Positions 13,597-30,218 of a stretch of DNA of 64,000 nucleotides are shown here, one piece after another; within the stretch, counting starts at the first letter, position 1; each line of letters opens with the position of its first letter. Source of the DNA: Glandiceps talaboti (lineage: Eukaryota; Hemichordata; Enteropneusta; Spengelidae); contig NC_135550.1 of the NCBI RefSeq assembly GCF_964340395.1, positions 32,736,176 through 32,800,175 of the forward strand. Direction: 5' to 3'. The notes under the pieces were generated by a model. It was not told where the DNA came from. It was given only the letters and a program-made list of their open reading frames with translations, and did not search any database. Position numbers and translations under genes: made by a program.

Positions 13597-14400
13597 ACAA
13601 AAGAACATCCAATAATCAATCCAGCAAGCAGTTCAAAGTCACACTTAAACTCCTTGTAGTGTTGTCTGTATGTACTAGTGGAGGTGAACACCATTGGCTG
13701 TACAACTGTGCAACTAATTTAGTTGTTACAAGTGAAAAAAACCAGTCACTGATAATGATGATGTGTACCATAATCTCTACATGTATATAAACCAGTGTAG
13801 TTTTCTACAAAATTATCAACAATCTGTTGGTTTTTGGCTGTAATATCCAAATTTGACTCCTCTTGCTTTTAAACGATGACTGCATTGAACTTTATGTATG
13901 TGGTCTTAGAAAAGTCATTTCAGTTGTATTCATTACTGTTAAATAACACTTACAATTTTAGATGTCCATCCCCCTTAGTGTTATTTGTCAGTAGTGTTAC
14001 CATAGTAACAACATGACCATCATGCATTTATATATCTGCCATAACTGAGGATTTGTCATGATCTCCAATATTTTTGCTGTCATTATTATGCCAATAATGA
14101 TGTCAAACATATACAGGATTTTAAGATCCAGAAATGGATCATTTCGGTATAAACTAAATTTTTTAAAGTTTCTGTATCCTGCTTGAACAAAGTAAAGCTA
14201 TGTATGATGATTCACTTGCTCCAAAGTTGTGTCTACTTGTGTTGGTGTGTAATGTTTTAGTTTTGTTAGCTTTTAGAATTGTTAGACATTTGCTAGTGTT
14301 AAGTAAACAGTGAAAAAAAAATGCCAGCCTTGTGTTGCCATAGTGCCATATATGTTTTTGATAGCCTGAGAGGCTGTTTTTCTCACAATAAAAAATATTT
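13597..14400 (+). other. HNRNPL: 3' UTR of the hnRNP L gene with polyadenylation signal
   Basis: Non-coding sequence follows the TGA stop. The hexamer AATAAA at 14387-14392 is the clearest polyadenylation signal. This would make a 3' UTR of about 0.8 kb. Confidence 0.55.
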
Positions 14401-17400
14401 CTTTTCCTGGTTACACTTTTAGGATGGGGGTGTTGAGTTAAACATTAAAGTGCCATTATGTGGATAACTTTATTTTTATGTTCTTGAAGGAATCTAAATT
14501 TGAACTTTATATTTATGTTCTTGAAGGAATCTAAATTTGAACACAAAATATCGGTATGCTATCTTTATATGAATATAATTTCAAGATTGTTCCCTTTGTA
14601 TGGAAAGAAAAACTCTTTTGTCAACATACCTTTGATTTACTTAGAATGGATTTTATGGCAGTGAGAAGCCAGGCAATTCCTTATTGAGCAGCAGGTGATT
14701 TGGTACAAAATTTGCTGTACATGTAACTACAGGCTGAAAAGTCCTTAAAAAATACACCCTTGATTTAGATATGCTGTGAGTTTCTTGAAGAAAAAAATCA
14801 TGGTGAAATAAAGCACTCTCAACTATGTATGTATTTTCCAAAGAAAAGAGTTTATTGCAAGTTGTTCTGTTGATTAAAGTGGTAACTTTATGGCACTGTT
14901 ATTTACTGATGTCTGTGTCTTATTGAATTTGTGTGCTTGCTTAGACTTCATGTGCATACAGTGTGATAGAGAAGAAACATACTTACATTTGTCTCAACTG
15001 GTGTAGGCCTTTTGCCTTATGTAGTCCGATGTATTTTAGTAATATCCAACTCAATGGTGTGTGTGTGTGTGCAGATATGGTAAATTAAAGTGGCCATATG
15101 GATGAGGATTGGGTACTTTATGATTTATAAAACAATTTTATATCATGGCTTCCTACTTGAAAAATTCAATGTGAAACGATATATGTCAAGTCCTTGTTAG
15201 TAAGATTAATAACTAAACAATTTTTTAAAATTATTTAGAACTTGTGGAAACCCATTGAGTTGAGACTCCAGTTCTCATTTGCACTTTTTAAAAAACAAAC
15301 AACAACAAATATACAGTTGTGCTACAACATCATTGGTACTATTTTTCAAGTAGGAAGCCATGATGCATTTATTTTATTTGAAATCCAAACTAAATATCCT
15401 CATCCAAATAGCCAGACACGAATAGAGGTAAAACATTTGGAAATTATGATGACAGTGTAGTGCATAGCTTGTTTACATGCTGGTATTAACTAGTCAATAG
15501 TATTGCGGTACAATGGAAGATAACATTCTGATAAAGGAATACAATTCTTGTTGATAGGGTTAAGAAATCTTAGTAATTAAACTTCTCCTTTTGTTAAATC
15601 TTATTTTCAAAATATTGTCGGTGTGGCGTAGGCGGATATGATCGAATCCTGTTCAGCTGTATATTGAGGGCGCTCGTTATCAACACGACTTCGTGAACTG
15701 TTAACATAATTATGTACAGGTGGAATACTCTTATCAGTCACACTATTGAAATATCTGTTCAGGATGTAAAGGTCTACTGCCATGTTGTCGAACTATGCAC
15801 GGCAGCTACATATAAACAGGCAATGATTTAAAGTTACAACATTTATAACTAGAAGAGTATGTTTATGTCACAGAAGGACTGTCATCACACGTAATTAGTC
15901 TGGGTTGTTGTCACGTCGGAACATGTAAAATAATAACTGTCATTCTGTTCTGTTGTTTTGATTAATTCACTTTTCGATTGGAAACCGTTCCACTGTTAGG
16001 GAGCCGTCATAACCCCCAGTTTTAGTAGCCCCCCCCCCCCCCCACCTTTCACTCCCCAGTTTTTGAGTGCCCCCTAAATTCCTACGATCCCCCCAGGTCG
16101 TAAACAATGACGGCTCCCTTATAGTCGTTGTACATTTTTATATTAAACTAGCAACTAGCCCTTACTTCGCACGGGGTATAGATACAATGTTTGAGGTAAA
16201 AACTTAAAATTGTGCGTGCAGTTTTTGAGATGAGGATTATTTATATTATGAGGTTAAAGGTTAAGATGCCACATCTGCCTTCACCTTCACCTTCATCTTC
16301 AAGAAATCACATAGAGATGCAATGTTTGTACGTGCATGTGGTACTCTGAGGAGACGGCCCCTTGGGAGATATTCATATTCTGTATGTAGTGACTGTGTTG
16401 AATCTTTGGTAATTTTGTTAAAGTCTTAAACGCTTTGTCTTCATACAATATGGAGTTATCAGATAGTTCGTAGATTCCATTATCAACTAATTTATTGGTA
16501 TAGTTTTACAACACTATTTCTCGATTCATGATTACCTTGCCCAGTTCATGGAATGGTCAACCTAATGCAAATGAGAGTATAGATTACGATCTAAAAGGGG
16601 CCACATTAAATTTTGGGGCAAGAGTTTTGAACTGGGGTGTTGATTATCGAACTCTATTAAAAACACAAGCTACTCTGAATTATAATAAAATAAGAATTGT
16701 GAAGTGATGAGTTTGTAAATACATGATAATAAAGTTGTTTGATTCTTATTCTTTTTTGTGTGTGTGTCCTATAAAAGATGCTCATTTCATGTACTGGGCA
16801 TATCTTACCATACCCACTTCATAACTTGGCAACACGATTGCCTATCTCATGAACTGGGTAAAGTTACCTACCCATTTCATGAATTTGGCAATTTCACAGA
16901 TTGGGTGTAACATATACATGGCACACATTTTCTGATTGAGTAAGTTCATTGAATGAAGTGTGTTTGTACAAACCGAACACGGTTCACGATCGTGATTGTA
17001 TTATCCTGATACAAAGGTTTGTGTGATTTTACCCTATACGGAAATTACATCCAGAGACCAGTCTAGTCCGCTGCTTCCTTTGGATAAATTTTCGGACACC
17101 TGTTACTCTGACTCGACTACGAGTATCATATATTAACCTTTTATAAGATTAAAACACCAACAATGTATTTTGGGTTTTTTCCCTTTCATTTTATTTCATG
17201 GACTAAAATGTGAATAGATTGCTCTACATAAACGGGATAACACTTAGAGATAAAGTCCACAATAGCTCTTGTAATTCCTGAGTTTTCTATTTTAATCAGT
17301 ATAGTCATAGCCAGGAATCTTTATAATTCATCCCAACATTCCACTTTTGGTACGAATTTAAGCAAATAATTCAGACATCTTTGCCTTGTACTTGTAAAGA

Positions 17401-18490
17401 TTTTACACAATCTATATATGTTTTATAAGATGGCTTCTTCTAGAGATATTTTCTAGTTATTGTCATCATCATCAACAACTTTCTCCAGACTACAAAGTAT
17501 TCCCCGTGACGTCATTATGATCGTTTGAGAGGAAAGACAAGTTGCCATCACATTTTAATCAAATTTTGTTATCAGTTTTCAATATTTTACCATGTTCTTG
17601 GAAATATGAAAAGAGATAATTGGCAGTAAATATAATGCCTGCGAAAGTACACAATAACTTGTATCGAACTAGATGTCTACCATATTATAGGATACCAAGA
17701 GATCTAAGAATTCGAATTCGGCAGACCTGACATATACATGTACAAGACATGCCTAATATGGAGATTGACCAAACGTAACAACAACGTCAACTTAGAGGGA
17801 GCTATTACAAACGACATATACAAATTGAAAATCTACCCCGGCATACTGCCATAAAACGAACACCAAGAAAGAGTTCAATGTCACGAACGTCAAAAAGTCA
17901 TAATATCAAATCTCCGTCAATTTTCATGGAGTTCATTAAAGGTAGTAAGTTTAGAGATCTTGATGGAACTATTCATAAATGCGTTCATTTTGAAGAAAGT
18001 TAGTATAGTCATACACATGTGTAATTATGACGTCACTCCCGATAACTGTCATCGCTTCTGTGATTACTTGTGGTGAAGTTAACGTCAAGCAGTCTTGCGT
18101 ATGTATAATACAATATTGTATAAAATGTGTGTGATTTGCTACCAAATATTGTGATAAAGTAGGAAATGACATCTTTATAGGGTAATATGCAATCGTCACA
18201 TTATTTGAATATAGTGCAAACTATCTTTATATTTTGGACGGTTCTCGTAAAACAATGAAATCAGAGAAACCCAAATAAATATATCTATTTTTAAAAGATT
18301 TGTTTTCCGATCGTAGATTCTGAAAAATACAAATTAATCATGTCTACGACAAATTTGTTATCGGTTCTCCAGTTCTTTTCTCATTTCTGTTGCCTTCTAC
18401 TATAACAGTGCCGTTAGAATAGTATGTATGATAAATCGAATTGGAATACACCGTGACATATGACGTACTTTAATTACTTAAAAAGGTGGA
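14400..18490. other. Intergenic region, no gene recognised
   Basis: AT-rich DNA between the hnRNP L and STUM genes. It holds a 37-bp direct duplication (about 14466-14541), short GT runs near 15058, and the inverted-repeat element at 15998-16119. Open frames are short and show no family signature. Confidence 0.6.
15998..16119. mobile_element. Short MITE-like element with 13-bp terminal inverted repeats
   Basis: AGGGAGCCGTCAT at 15998-16010 is the exact reverse complement of ATGACGGCTCCCT at 16107-16119. The 122-bp interval has a long C-run and several CCCC blocks and no coding capacity. Length and perfect ends suggest a non-autonomous DNA transposon. No target duplication could be fixed with confidence. 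Confidence 0.55.
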
Positions 18491-18495
18491 ATACA

Positions 18496-18501
18496 TTTAT
18501 T
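18496..18501 (-). terminator. Candidate polyadenylation signal of the STUM gene
   Basis: AATAAA on the minus strand, about 127 bases past the TAA stop. It is the nearest canonical hexamer, but other AT-rich candidates exist further on. Confidence 0.45.
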
Positions 18502-18627
18502 TACAATATATTCAATTTCAAAGGGTTTTATAAACCACTACTGTAGAAGATGAATAATATTCCATGATTTTGCAGACTTCCCTTCCACCCGACACTCTCT
18601 CAGTCCTCTGGTCTCTCGTTGTCGATG

Positions 18628-22821
<4,194 letters not shown>

Positions 22822-23297
22822 CGTTCGTCAGTTTCAATCAGTTCGGATCACTTACATCATCAAACAAACAATTGATAAATATTCAAAAATCCTGTACAGT
22901 GTATAATGGTCTCTATCAGTGCTTCATGCTTCACATAACAGCCGTCTTATAAAAATGATATTACAACAATGAAGTCATATCATTCAAAATATGTTCTTTT
23001 CTCCTCAAACCGAGACTCGTTCACATTTAACTGTAATCTGTGCAAGCTATCACCTCACTTTGCACTATACGTTTTATAGTTACTCTTCCTCCGGCTCCTA
23101 TTCGTCAATCAAACTACGTCATCGGAGTGTTTGCACGAATCAATATAAGTGTACATAAGGAGAGACCGAAAGAGGGCGTTCGACGATGGATAGATGATGT
23201 GAACCAGCGCCGTATATTTGTCACAGCTAACGAAGTGTAACTGAAGCATTACTCAGCAAACCACCTGGAATAACTTGACCGGTCTGATATTACGGTA

Positions 23298-23466
23298 CCT
23301 AACCCTAACTCTAACCCTACCCCTACCCCTACCCCTACCCCTAACCCTAACTCTAACCCTACCCCTACCCCTACCCCTACCCCTAACCCTACCCCTAACT
23401 CTAACCCTACCCCTAACCCTACCCCTAACCCTACCCCTAACTCTAACCCTAACCCTAGCCCTAACC
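23298..23466 (+). repeat. Interstitial telomere-like array, CCCTAA variants
   Basis: About 28 hexamers made of CCCTAA, CCCTAC and CTCTAA in blocks. CCCTAA is the animal telomere repeat; the variants are mixed throughout, so this is an old or locally amplified array and not a chromosome end. Confidence 0.85.
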
Positions 23467-23479
23467 GACAAATCCCCCA

Positions 23480-23625
23480 AAAAATGCAAAATCATACAAT
23501 ATAATGGGCCAGAGTGATAATTGACCCTCCCCTTATCCCATTTTCTAAAATATGACCCTCCTCCGAGAACTGATTTGTAAAAAGTGACCCATCGCCCCTG
23601 TTATTAATGGAGGCTCCCCAAGATC
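23480..23625. mobile_element. Possible C-rich repeat element related to the one near 16 kb
   Basis: C-rich blocks (GACCCTCCCC, GACCCTCCTCC, GACCCATCGCCCC) end in ATTAATGGAGGCTCCC, which resembles the ATGACGGCTCCC terminus at 16107-16119. No matching left terminus was found, so this may be a decayed or truncated copy. Confidence 0.3.
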
Positions 23626-23732
23626 ACTTTGGAATGTTAGAGAACTTTAGTTGCCCATACCAACTATGTATAATAGAAACTGCAATGTAATATGTGTGTT
23701 CTAGACTTTGATGAGATATGGTGATTTATAGT

Positions 23733-23865
23733 GGCTATAACATATAGTGTCCGTAAACATATAGTGTCTATAACATATAGTGTCTATAACATGTAGTGTC
23801 TATAACATGTAGTGTCTATAACATGTAGTGTCTATAACATATAGTGTTGGAAACACATAGTATAT
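23733..23865. repeat. Tandem array of GTGTCTATAACATATA, about 18 bp
   Basis: Seven or so copies with small changes (ATATAGTG versus ATGTAGTG). Intergenic. Confidence 0.75.
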
Positions 23866-25569
23866 ATACACATTAATCTCTTCATACTTAAGAGTAGAAC
23901 AATTGAGACTTATACATCAAATTATGTATGAGGATTACTTTTACATTTAAATATCTTCATCAAACTATCACCACAGCAGAAGTATCGTGAACGACAAGCA
24001 GATTGTCTTTGGTTCGAATCAATTTCTCAAGAGAAAAAACTAAATGAATTAAACTCATATTTCTCGAAAAATCACAATGTTTTTTTTTGTAGCAGACCAG
24101 TCGTAAATGAATTCCAACGGTGTGTCATTGAAATAACATCGTATCACGAACAAAAGTGAATAAAAAAAAACTGTTGTGACGAAGTTTTACAGTATTTACT
24201 TTGGAATGTTGAACACTTATTTTCAAAGGTTGACTTTTTGTGACGGTGAGATTGGAATGCTTAATGCTATCAAATTCATTGGACCAAGACTTGTCAATAC
24301 ATTTGGCGACATTTTAAAAATTATAATAGTTTTTAAACTATGTAGGTGTGTTGATCGTAAAATGTTTTACAACTTTTAAAAGGCGCCTGGTGACCATGGA
24401 GATATGTAACACGTGACATGAATAGATTGAACGAATCGAGGGTTTATGGACAACCTTTAGGGTATTTTATTGAAAGAGTTTGAAATACACGATGGTCGTA
24501 AACAGAACAACTATTTGTGAAACAGGATTGTATCGCATATTTTCGACTTGTTTATGTTGGTATACTGACTGGGGATGAAACCCAATCACCATGTACCTGA
24601 TTCTGTACAAACCAATGTACAAGTACAGTACCACAAATCAATGTACAAGTACAGTACTACAAATCAATTAGCTACAAATAAAAAATTGTCTCAGTCTGCT
24701 TCCAGAAAAGGTTTGGTGTATTTGTTAGGGCCGAGGGAGTGACAAAAATTGAAAAGTGACACTTACTGGGGCTTAAATTTGTCACGTGACCGTGATCATC
24801 GCACATGACCGTTATAATTATATACGCATCAGTCGTCACAAGGCAACTGTATAAAAAACAACATCACTATAGACATATAAGACGTAGTGGTATTTGATTA
24901 AATCGTAAAAGTCGTGTTAGAAAATGTTATTGTCATTCCGATAAAGCGTACGATTCATTGAATTCTAATGGTCATTTGTGAACGGTTGCAAGAACGGTTT
25001 AAACTTCTTCAAAGTGTTTACCTTGTTTTATAAGCCTTTGGTTAAAAACCATCAATAACATTCCCAATACCGATGACCTTGGCCTGTTGCCAGTAATTGT
25101 ATTATGCCTAGGGGCTTTAACTTATTGAACGATTCGATACTTGAATCGTGGGTAGTTGTAACAGTAAAGAGTAAAACAATAAATGTGATACAGCGTCGAG
25201 AAATCCACCAGGTACGAGTATTTTAATATATTTGAATTTCATATGGTAAAGCACGTAAAGGGGAACCTCGACCGGTGACCACCAAGGCCTTCACTGAAGG
25301 GCGCCACCTATACAGCGAGTGCTATAGTACTTTGTTTTTACCACCTGTTGCTTCGTACTATGCGATATTACGAGTGACCCAGGGTGACCCAATTAAACGA
25401 GGAGGGGGAGAGCAATGTATCAGACATCTAATCATCCGTTCGATTGAGATATTCTTGTTAAATAACGAGTGTGCGTCTGATCACCTTGATAAAAAAAAAC
25501 ATTGAAAACAGTGAGACGACGTCGTATTTGCTAAGGTCAGGAACACAAACCGTATCTCCTTACCTTTAG

Positions 25570-25570
<1 letters not shown>

Positions 25571-25612
<42 letters not shown>
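25571..25612 (+). repeat. (TG)n microsatellite
   Basis: About 21 TG units in intergenic DNA upstream of the STUM gene. Confidence 0.95.
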
Positions 25613-25613
<1 letters not shown>

Positions 25614-26146
25614 TTTCAGTGTACCTTCAGGTTAGGTTTCGCTAAGACATGGCGACTGTGAAGGAATTAACAGCTCTGCTAGGTCACGATTAACTTTTCC
25701 AATTAGGTTAACCTGTCATTCAGTATGAATGTAGTGAATATATACATGTTACATTGAATTAATCTGGGTAATTGGGGAATAGAGGATTGTGTTTAGTGAG
25801 ATAGAGATAAATCCGTCTTTCAACTGATCAGGGTACCTGGACTTTCATGCTGGCGTAGGTGTAAAGGTCAAAGGTTGCAAAAGGTTCGCCAGTCGGATCA
25901 CAACAACAAAATTCTCACGTATCACACTATGGCCCCGAATTGTTGATTTAAACATATGCATTTCAAATAGAGAACTTTGTTAAAGCTGTGTTGTCTTCAG
26001 TTGACGTTCTTGTAGAAAACTCGGTGTCGACAGACATCTTAACTAGCCTAATAAATTCACTATGGGGTATATTGGTTTTCGTCGTTATATTCACATTAGT
26101 ACATTTTGAGTACGACACCAAATCACTTGTTACCGCATTACTTCTT

Positions 26147-26148
<2 letters not shown>

Positions 26149-26215
<67 letters not shown>
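26149..26215 (+). repeat. (AC)n microsatellite
   Basis: About 33 AC units in intergenic DNA. Confidence 0.95.
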
Positions 26216-26218
<3 letters not shown>

Positions 26219-27190
26219 AAAGTCAAACATAACGGATGAGCTAAGAGGGTATTGGAAAGATACAGTAATGTTACGAATTGGAAAATAAAAATAGTGAAGT
26301 AAAATTCCCATTTATTTCGAATCATTACTTTTAAACGCATCGCAAAAATTTCAAAATAAAAACACCTTTTCCTCCGTGTATAAAAATAGCATTCAATAAA
26401 AGAGATATAAAAGTATTTTCGCAGTCTTCGATACAATAAAATATATTGGATAAAACTAAAACCCAAAATTACTGTTTCCAATATTTGTCCATTATATTTG
26501 TTACTAAGCATTCAAATATTGTCTTATATTGGCATGCTCATTAAAAATAGCACTTAACGGAGACATTACCAATTTCAATTCAATGAGTTGGACAACGTGT
26601 TAGTACATGTTACTACCATCGATCCGACCCACGAATCCACTTTCCGAAGTATTTGCCAGTCTTGCTTGAAGCACAAGATTTTTAAATTTTTTACCAGCAA
26701 ATTATTTTAATGTATAATTTTACACAATATTCTACTTCAGTGTTATTTATATAAATATGATATTCCATTAAATTTAAATTTTATTTTTTAAAATATTTTG
26801 ACTCCGATATCCAAAAAGGGCAGGTATTTATAAAATTCATTTAAGTGATGTTCAATTGTTAAAATATCAATATCTTTCTTTAAAATAACATTTCTTTTTT
26901 CTCTCTGTATCAATTTTCAGCAGATTTCGTATAAAATTTCTAAGGTAGCGATAGATTAAAAAAGACTGGATGTTTTTTGTACATTATTCTCTTATAAATT
27001 GTTGTGTGGAGAACTACCAGTATGTTGGTCTATACGTACAGCTGCATATGAAATGTACACAAAATAACCCGTATGAATTAACTTTGGCTTACGGCTCCTG
27101 ACTGGATTAAATACATGTATAATACGTCATTACTAAATACTGATTTATGTAAAGGTGGGGTACATGACTCATTACAGGTATATGCAGAGG

Positions 27191-27196
27191 TTTAAT
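27191..27196 (-). terminator. Candidate polyadenylation signal (ATTAAA) of the GST gene
   Basis: ATTAAA on the minus strand lies about 90 bases past the stop codon. It is the commonest variant hexamer; no AATAAA was seen closer. Confidence 0.35.
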
Positions 27197-27287
27197 TTGA
27201 TTGACAACTCGTGTCGACCCGTTTCTTCCGAGACACAGAAAAAGTTCAAGGCTGCGACGCAGTGTTTTCTTAGACTCCGCCTTCCAT

Positions 27288-27606
27288 TCAAGCAATGAAT
27301 TCCTTGTTGTTATTTTCTCGTTCGAAGTAATATTCTTTGACTTTTGGGTACTTGGCTACTCGTTCTCTCAATTTTTTCACAAGGGGAATGGTCTTGTATG
27401 GGTCCTTTCCTTTGAGATGTGGTCCAACCAATTGGTCAAACATGTTCAGATATACAAACACCATCAAATCTGCATACGTCAGCTATACATATATGGAAAT
27501 AGTGGGGGAAAAAAGAAAACGATTTTCAGGGTGGATTTTCCTGAGCTATTTAGCTGTTTGGCCGATGGCGCGTCAAAATCACCACGGGAAACTTAAATCG
27601 TTTCTC

Positions 27607-27659
<53 letters not shown>

Positions 27660-30218
27660 CGACACGACACGACACGACAATAAAATTTAAGATTTGTCCT
27701 CTTTACATCAGATGATAAGAATGTATGCTAAACACCAAATCTTTGTCATACATATTGGCTACCAGCCAACACTGTATCCGGGGTTCTACTAATTCGCAAA
27801 CAACGCCTACACCCGATCTGTCTTCGTAGTTCCCACGCATTTTCTGACAACTTTGATGCAAACTAAAATGAAGACCACATGAAAACAGCATTAAAGTGAA
27901 TGAACTTACCCCTTTTCCAACGATGAAACCTTTCCCACCATTATTGCTCTCAAGGATCTTCTCTATGGCGCCAAAGTAGCCTTTGAAATCGTTTTCAACA
28001 AAGTCTATGGCTACCTTAGGCTGTAATAGACATGATTGTGAATTTGGATTAGATTATCTGACAAAAAAGATACAGACTAATCGATAAAATGAAAAGCTGT
28101 GCATTTTTTCTTTTCGTCTTGAAGTGATTTCTTTTCTTAACAGGGAAATATACATTGTACACTTGGTGATGGTATTCATATATATTTCTATTGAAGACTT
28201 TGATATTTGTAAAGGATTTTTAAACATTTTACTCATTATACTTCATTTATACTTGCACTATATTTAATCATGTGACCTAAACTGTGACCAATGTATGAAT
28301 AATTTTTAAGGCAGTTTCCTAAATTTATAACCACATTTTTCATGTAAAGTTACTTTTTGCCGGCATCAAACCGAATTGCTGTCAATCTTGGATGATTTTA
28401 TAGCATGAAATGTTGTAAACTTTTAGCAAATCGTTGAGGAATTTAAAATAGAATCACTTCCAGAAATGTACACGTTGCATAATTACATGACTTACAATAG
28501 ATAGTTCAACGTTTCCTTTAAACATTGACACAATTTTAAAGTCATCTAGGACGATGTGTTGAATCCTTTAAGATAATTATTCCAAAATTGATATTACGTT
28601 TAAGAACTTTCCTTTCAAGTCAAGTGCATCCCAAATTATTGTACATTAGTTGCTTAAGTTCTGTACAAAAATCACATTGCATGCAATGTTGCAAATTTAT
28701 CGTTTTAAAAAAAATAACCCTTGAAGGTAACATAGTTCACCATTCACCTATACCTGTGCAATTTGCACAAATATCCAATTATATTCAAATGAACGGTACT
28801 CAGTTTTTTAAAACTAGGGTGTCATAAGGCAGGTAAGTTTGAAGTGATAACTGCATTACACGATGCAACTTTACAGGGCTTACCTTGTCAATCAAAGGTG
28901 CTCGGTAGACTTTACTCACACCAAGTGTAATAAGATCATCAACTGAATCATATACCATGTCAGCTCGTGCAGTCTCCCAGCTATTTGTACCACCTAATCC
29001 TATAAGAAATCCATACAGTGCACAAAGAATGTCAAGTTTTTGAATACTAACCGGGGAAAGTACACTTTACATATTGTATACCAAATCCAAGTGTAGATTA
29101 TATCCTGTGTATGATAAACGTTTGTCACCATGTATTATGGTGACAAATCATTGCAACAATTTATTGAGACAAAAAAAATCGAAACCAGTTCTTACTGTCG
29201 CAAAAATAATAAGTAATGTTGTTCAAAGTCTGTAATATGTACATATTGTGAAATACAATAGGCTCAGTTAATGGATGGGAAACAAAAGAATCCTCACCTG
29301 TTTCACGTCCAATGTAGCGTATGATAGCACCACTCTGCGAAAGAAACTCTCCGTCCTTTTCTAACCAAGGAAGAACGGGCAATTTTCCTAAGTTGGCATC
29401 CCTCCCATTCAGGACATCTTTTGGAGAAAATGGAAAGAAATGTGTTATTTTCCAATTGAATATTACTGTGTTGTATAAGATTGGTGCAAAAAAAAAACAC
29501 GTTTTGTTAACACTTGCAATCAACCTTTAACCACTGGCACACACAAAAGTCATCATGGCACTTCAACTCACTGTTCTACTCAGTGAACTTTAGGTCGGTG
29601 CATCTATTCAAACTGAGCATTTTTGTGGTTTTTGTGGCGTTGTCTTCGCGATTTTGCGGTTTTCGTGCGGCGACAAAGCAAATGAGAAGGCTTGCAAATT
29701 GACGTGTTCCTCACTGCTAGCGTAAACACGGACCGAGTGCCGGTGTTCATTTGGTCAGCACGCTCAGTTAGCGACATTCGCAAGCAAACTGCAAACATGC
29801 ATACATTAAAAGCAACACAACCGAAAAAGAACGTGTCTTCTCCTTTGTGCAAAGTAAAATTGCAAGATTTTTGAAGCACTTCGTTGTTAATTCGTTGCAC
29901 ACTTTTTTTCTGCCGTACTGCTAAAAAAAAAGTTGTCAATAAATGTCGCGTATTCATTGCACGTCTGCCTGCACGTTAAGCTACCTCATGCATACTCATT
30001 TTCTTTGCATGATATAATGACACAGGAAAAATGCATCTTGCAAAGAAAACTACCCATGTGCTAAAATGCTTACTTTTCTTCATTTGTTTCCATTCTTGTT
30101 GATCATCGAAAAATGATACTACGTGATCTTCGAAGTCGATGCCGCCGATATACATGGCGAGGCGTATGGCCTCACCACGTGCAGGGACGTCAAAATAATG
30201 CAGAGTGTATTCTGACAT
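27288..30218 (-). CDS. Sigma-class glutathione S-transferase
   Basis: Five exons on the minus strand: 30074-30218 (ATG 30216-30218), 29298-29417, 28884-28999, 27910-28020 and 27288-27482 (stop TGA). They give 228 residues, slightly longer than the usual 200-210. The N-terminal thioredoxin-like domain starts MSEYTLHYFDVPARGEAIRL with Tyr8 in the catalytic position of sigma GSTs. Pro62 in KLPVL is the conserved cis-proline, and Gln76-Ser77 in SQSGAIIRYIG bind the glutathione gamma-glutamyl group. The helical C-terminal domain includes ARADMVYDSVDDL and LTYADLMVFVYL (N-capping box region). Known for the family: cytosolic dimers that conjugate glutathione to electrophiles, with prostaglandin D synthase activity in some members and lens S-crystallins in cephalopods. 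Nothing here resembles the S-crystallin insertion. The residues beyond MKK at the exon 1-2 joint fit less well than the rest. Confidence 0.93.
27607..27680 (+). repeat. (CAA)n followed by (GACAC)n
   Basis: About 17 CAA units and then four GACAC units, in the last intron of the GST gene. Confidence 0.95.

Larger units (their letters stand above)
22822..27287. other. Intergenic region between STUM and GST genes
   Basis: No gene recognised. It contains the upstream region of STUM, a degenerate telomere-like array, a TATAGTGTC array, a direct duplication near 24605-24670, (TG)n and (AC)n runs, and AT-rich filler. The stretch just left of 27288 is the 3' UTR of the GST gene. Confidence 0.6.

Noticed and set aside
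24000-24030. GGTTCGAATC, resembling the T-arm of a tRNA
   Set aside because: No acceptor, D or anticodon stems could be folded around it.
29604-29957. A 117-codon minus-strand open frame inside the first GST intron
   Set aside because: It falls between two confirmed GST exons, has no family signature, and is not needed to keep frame.
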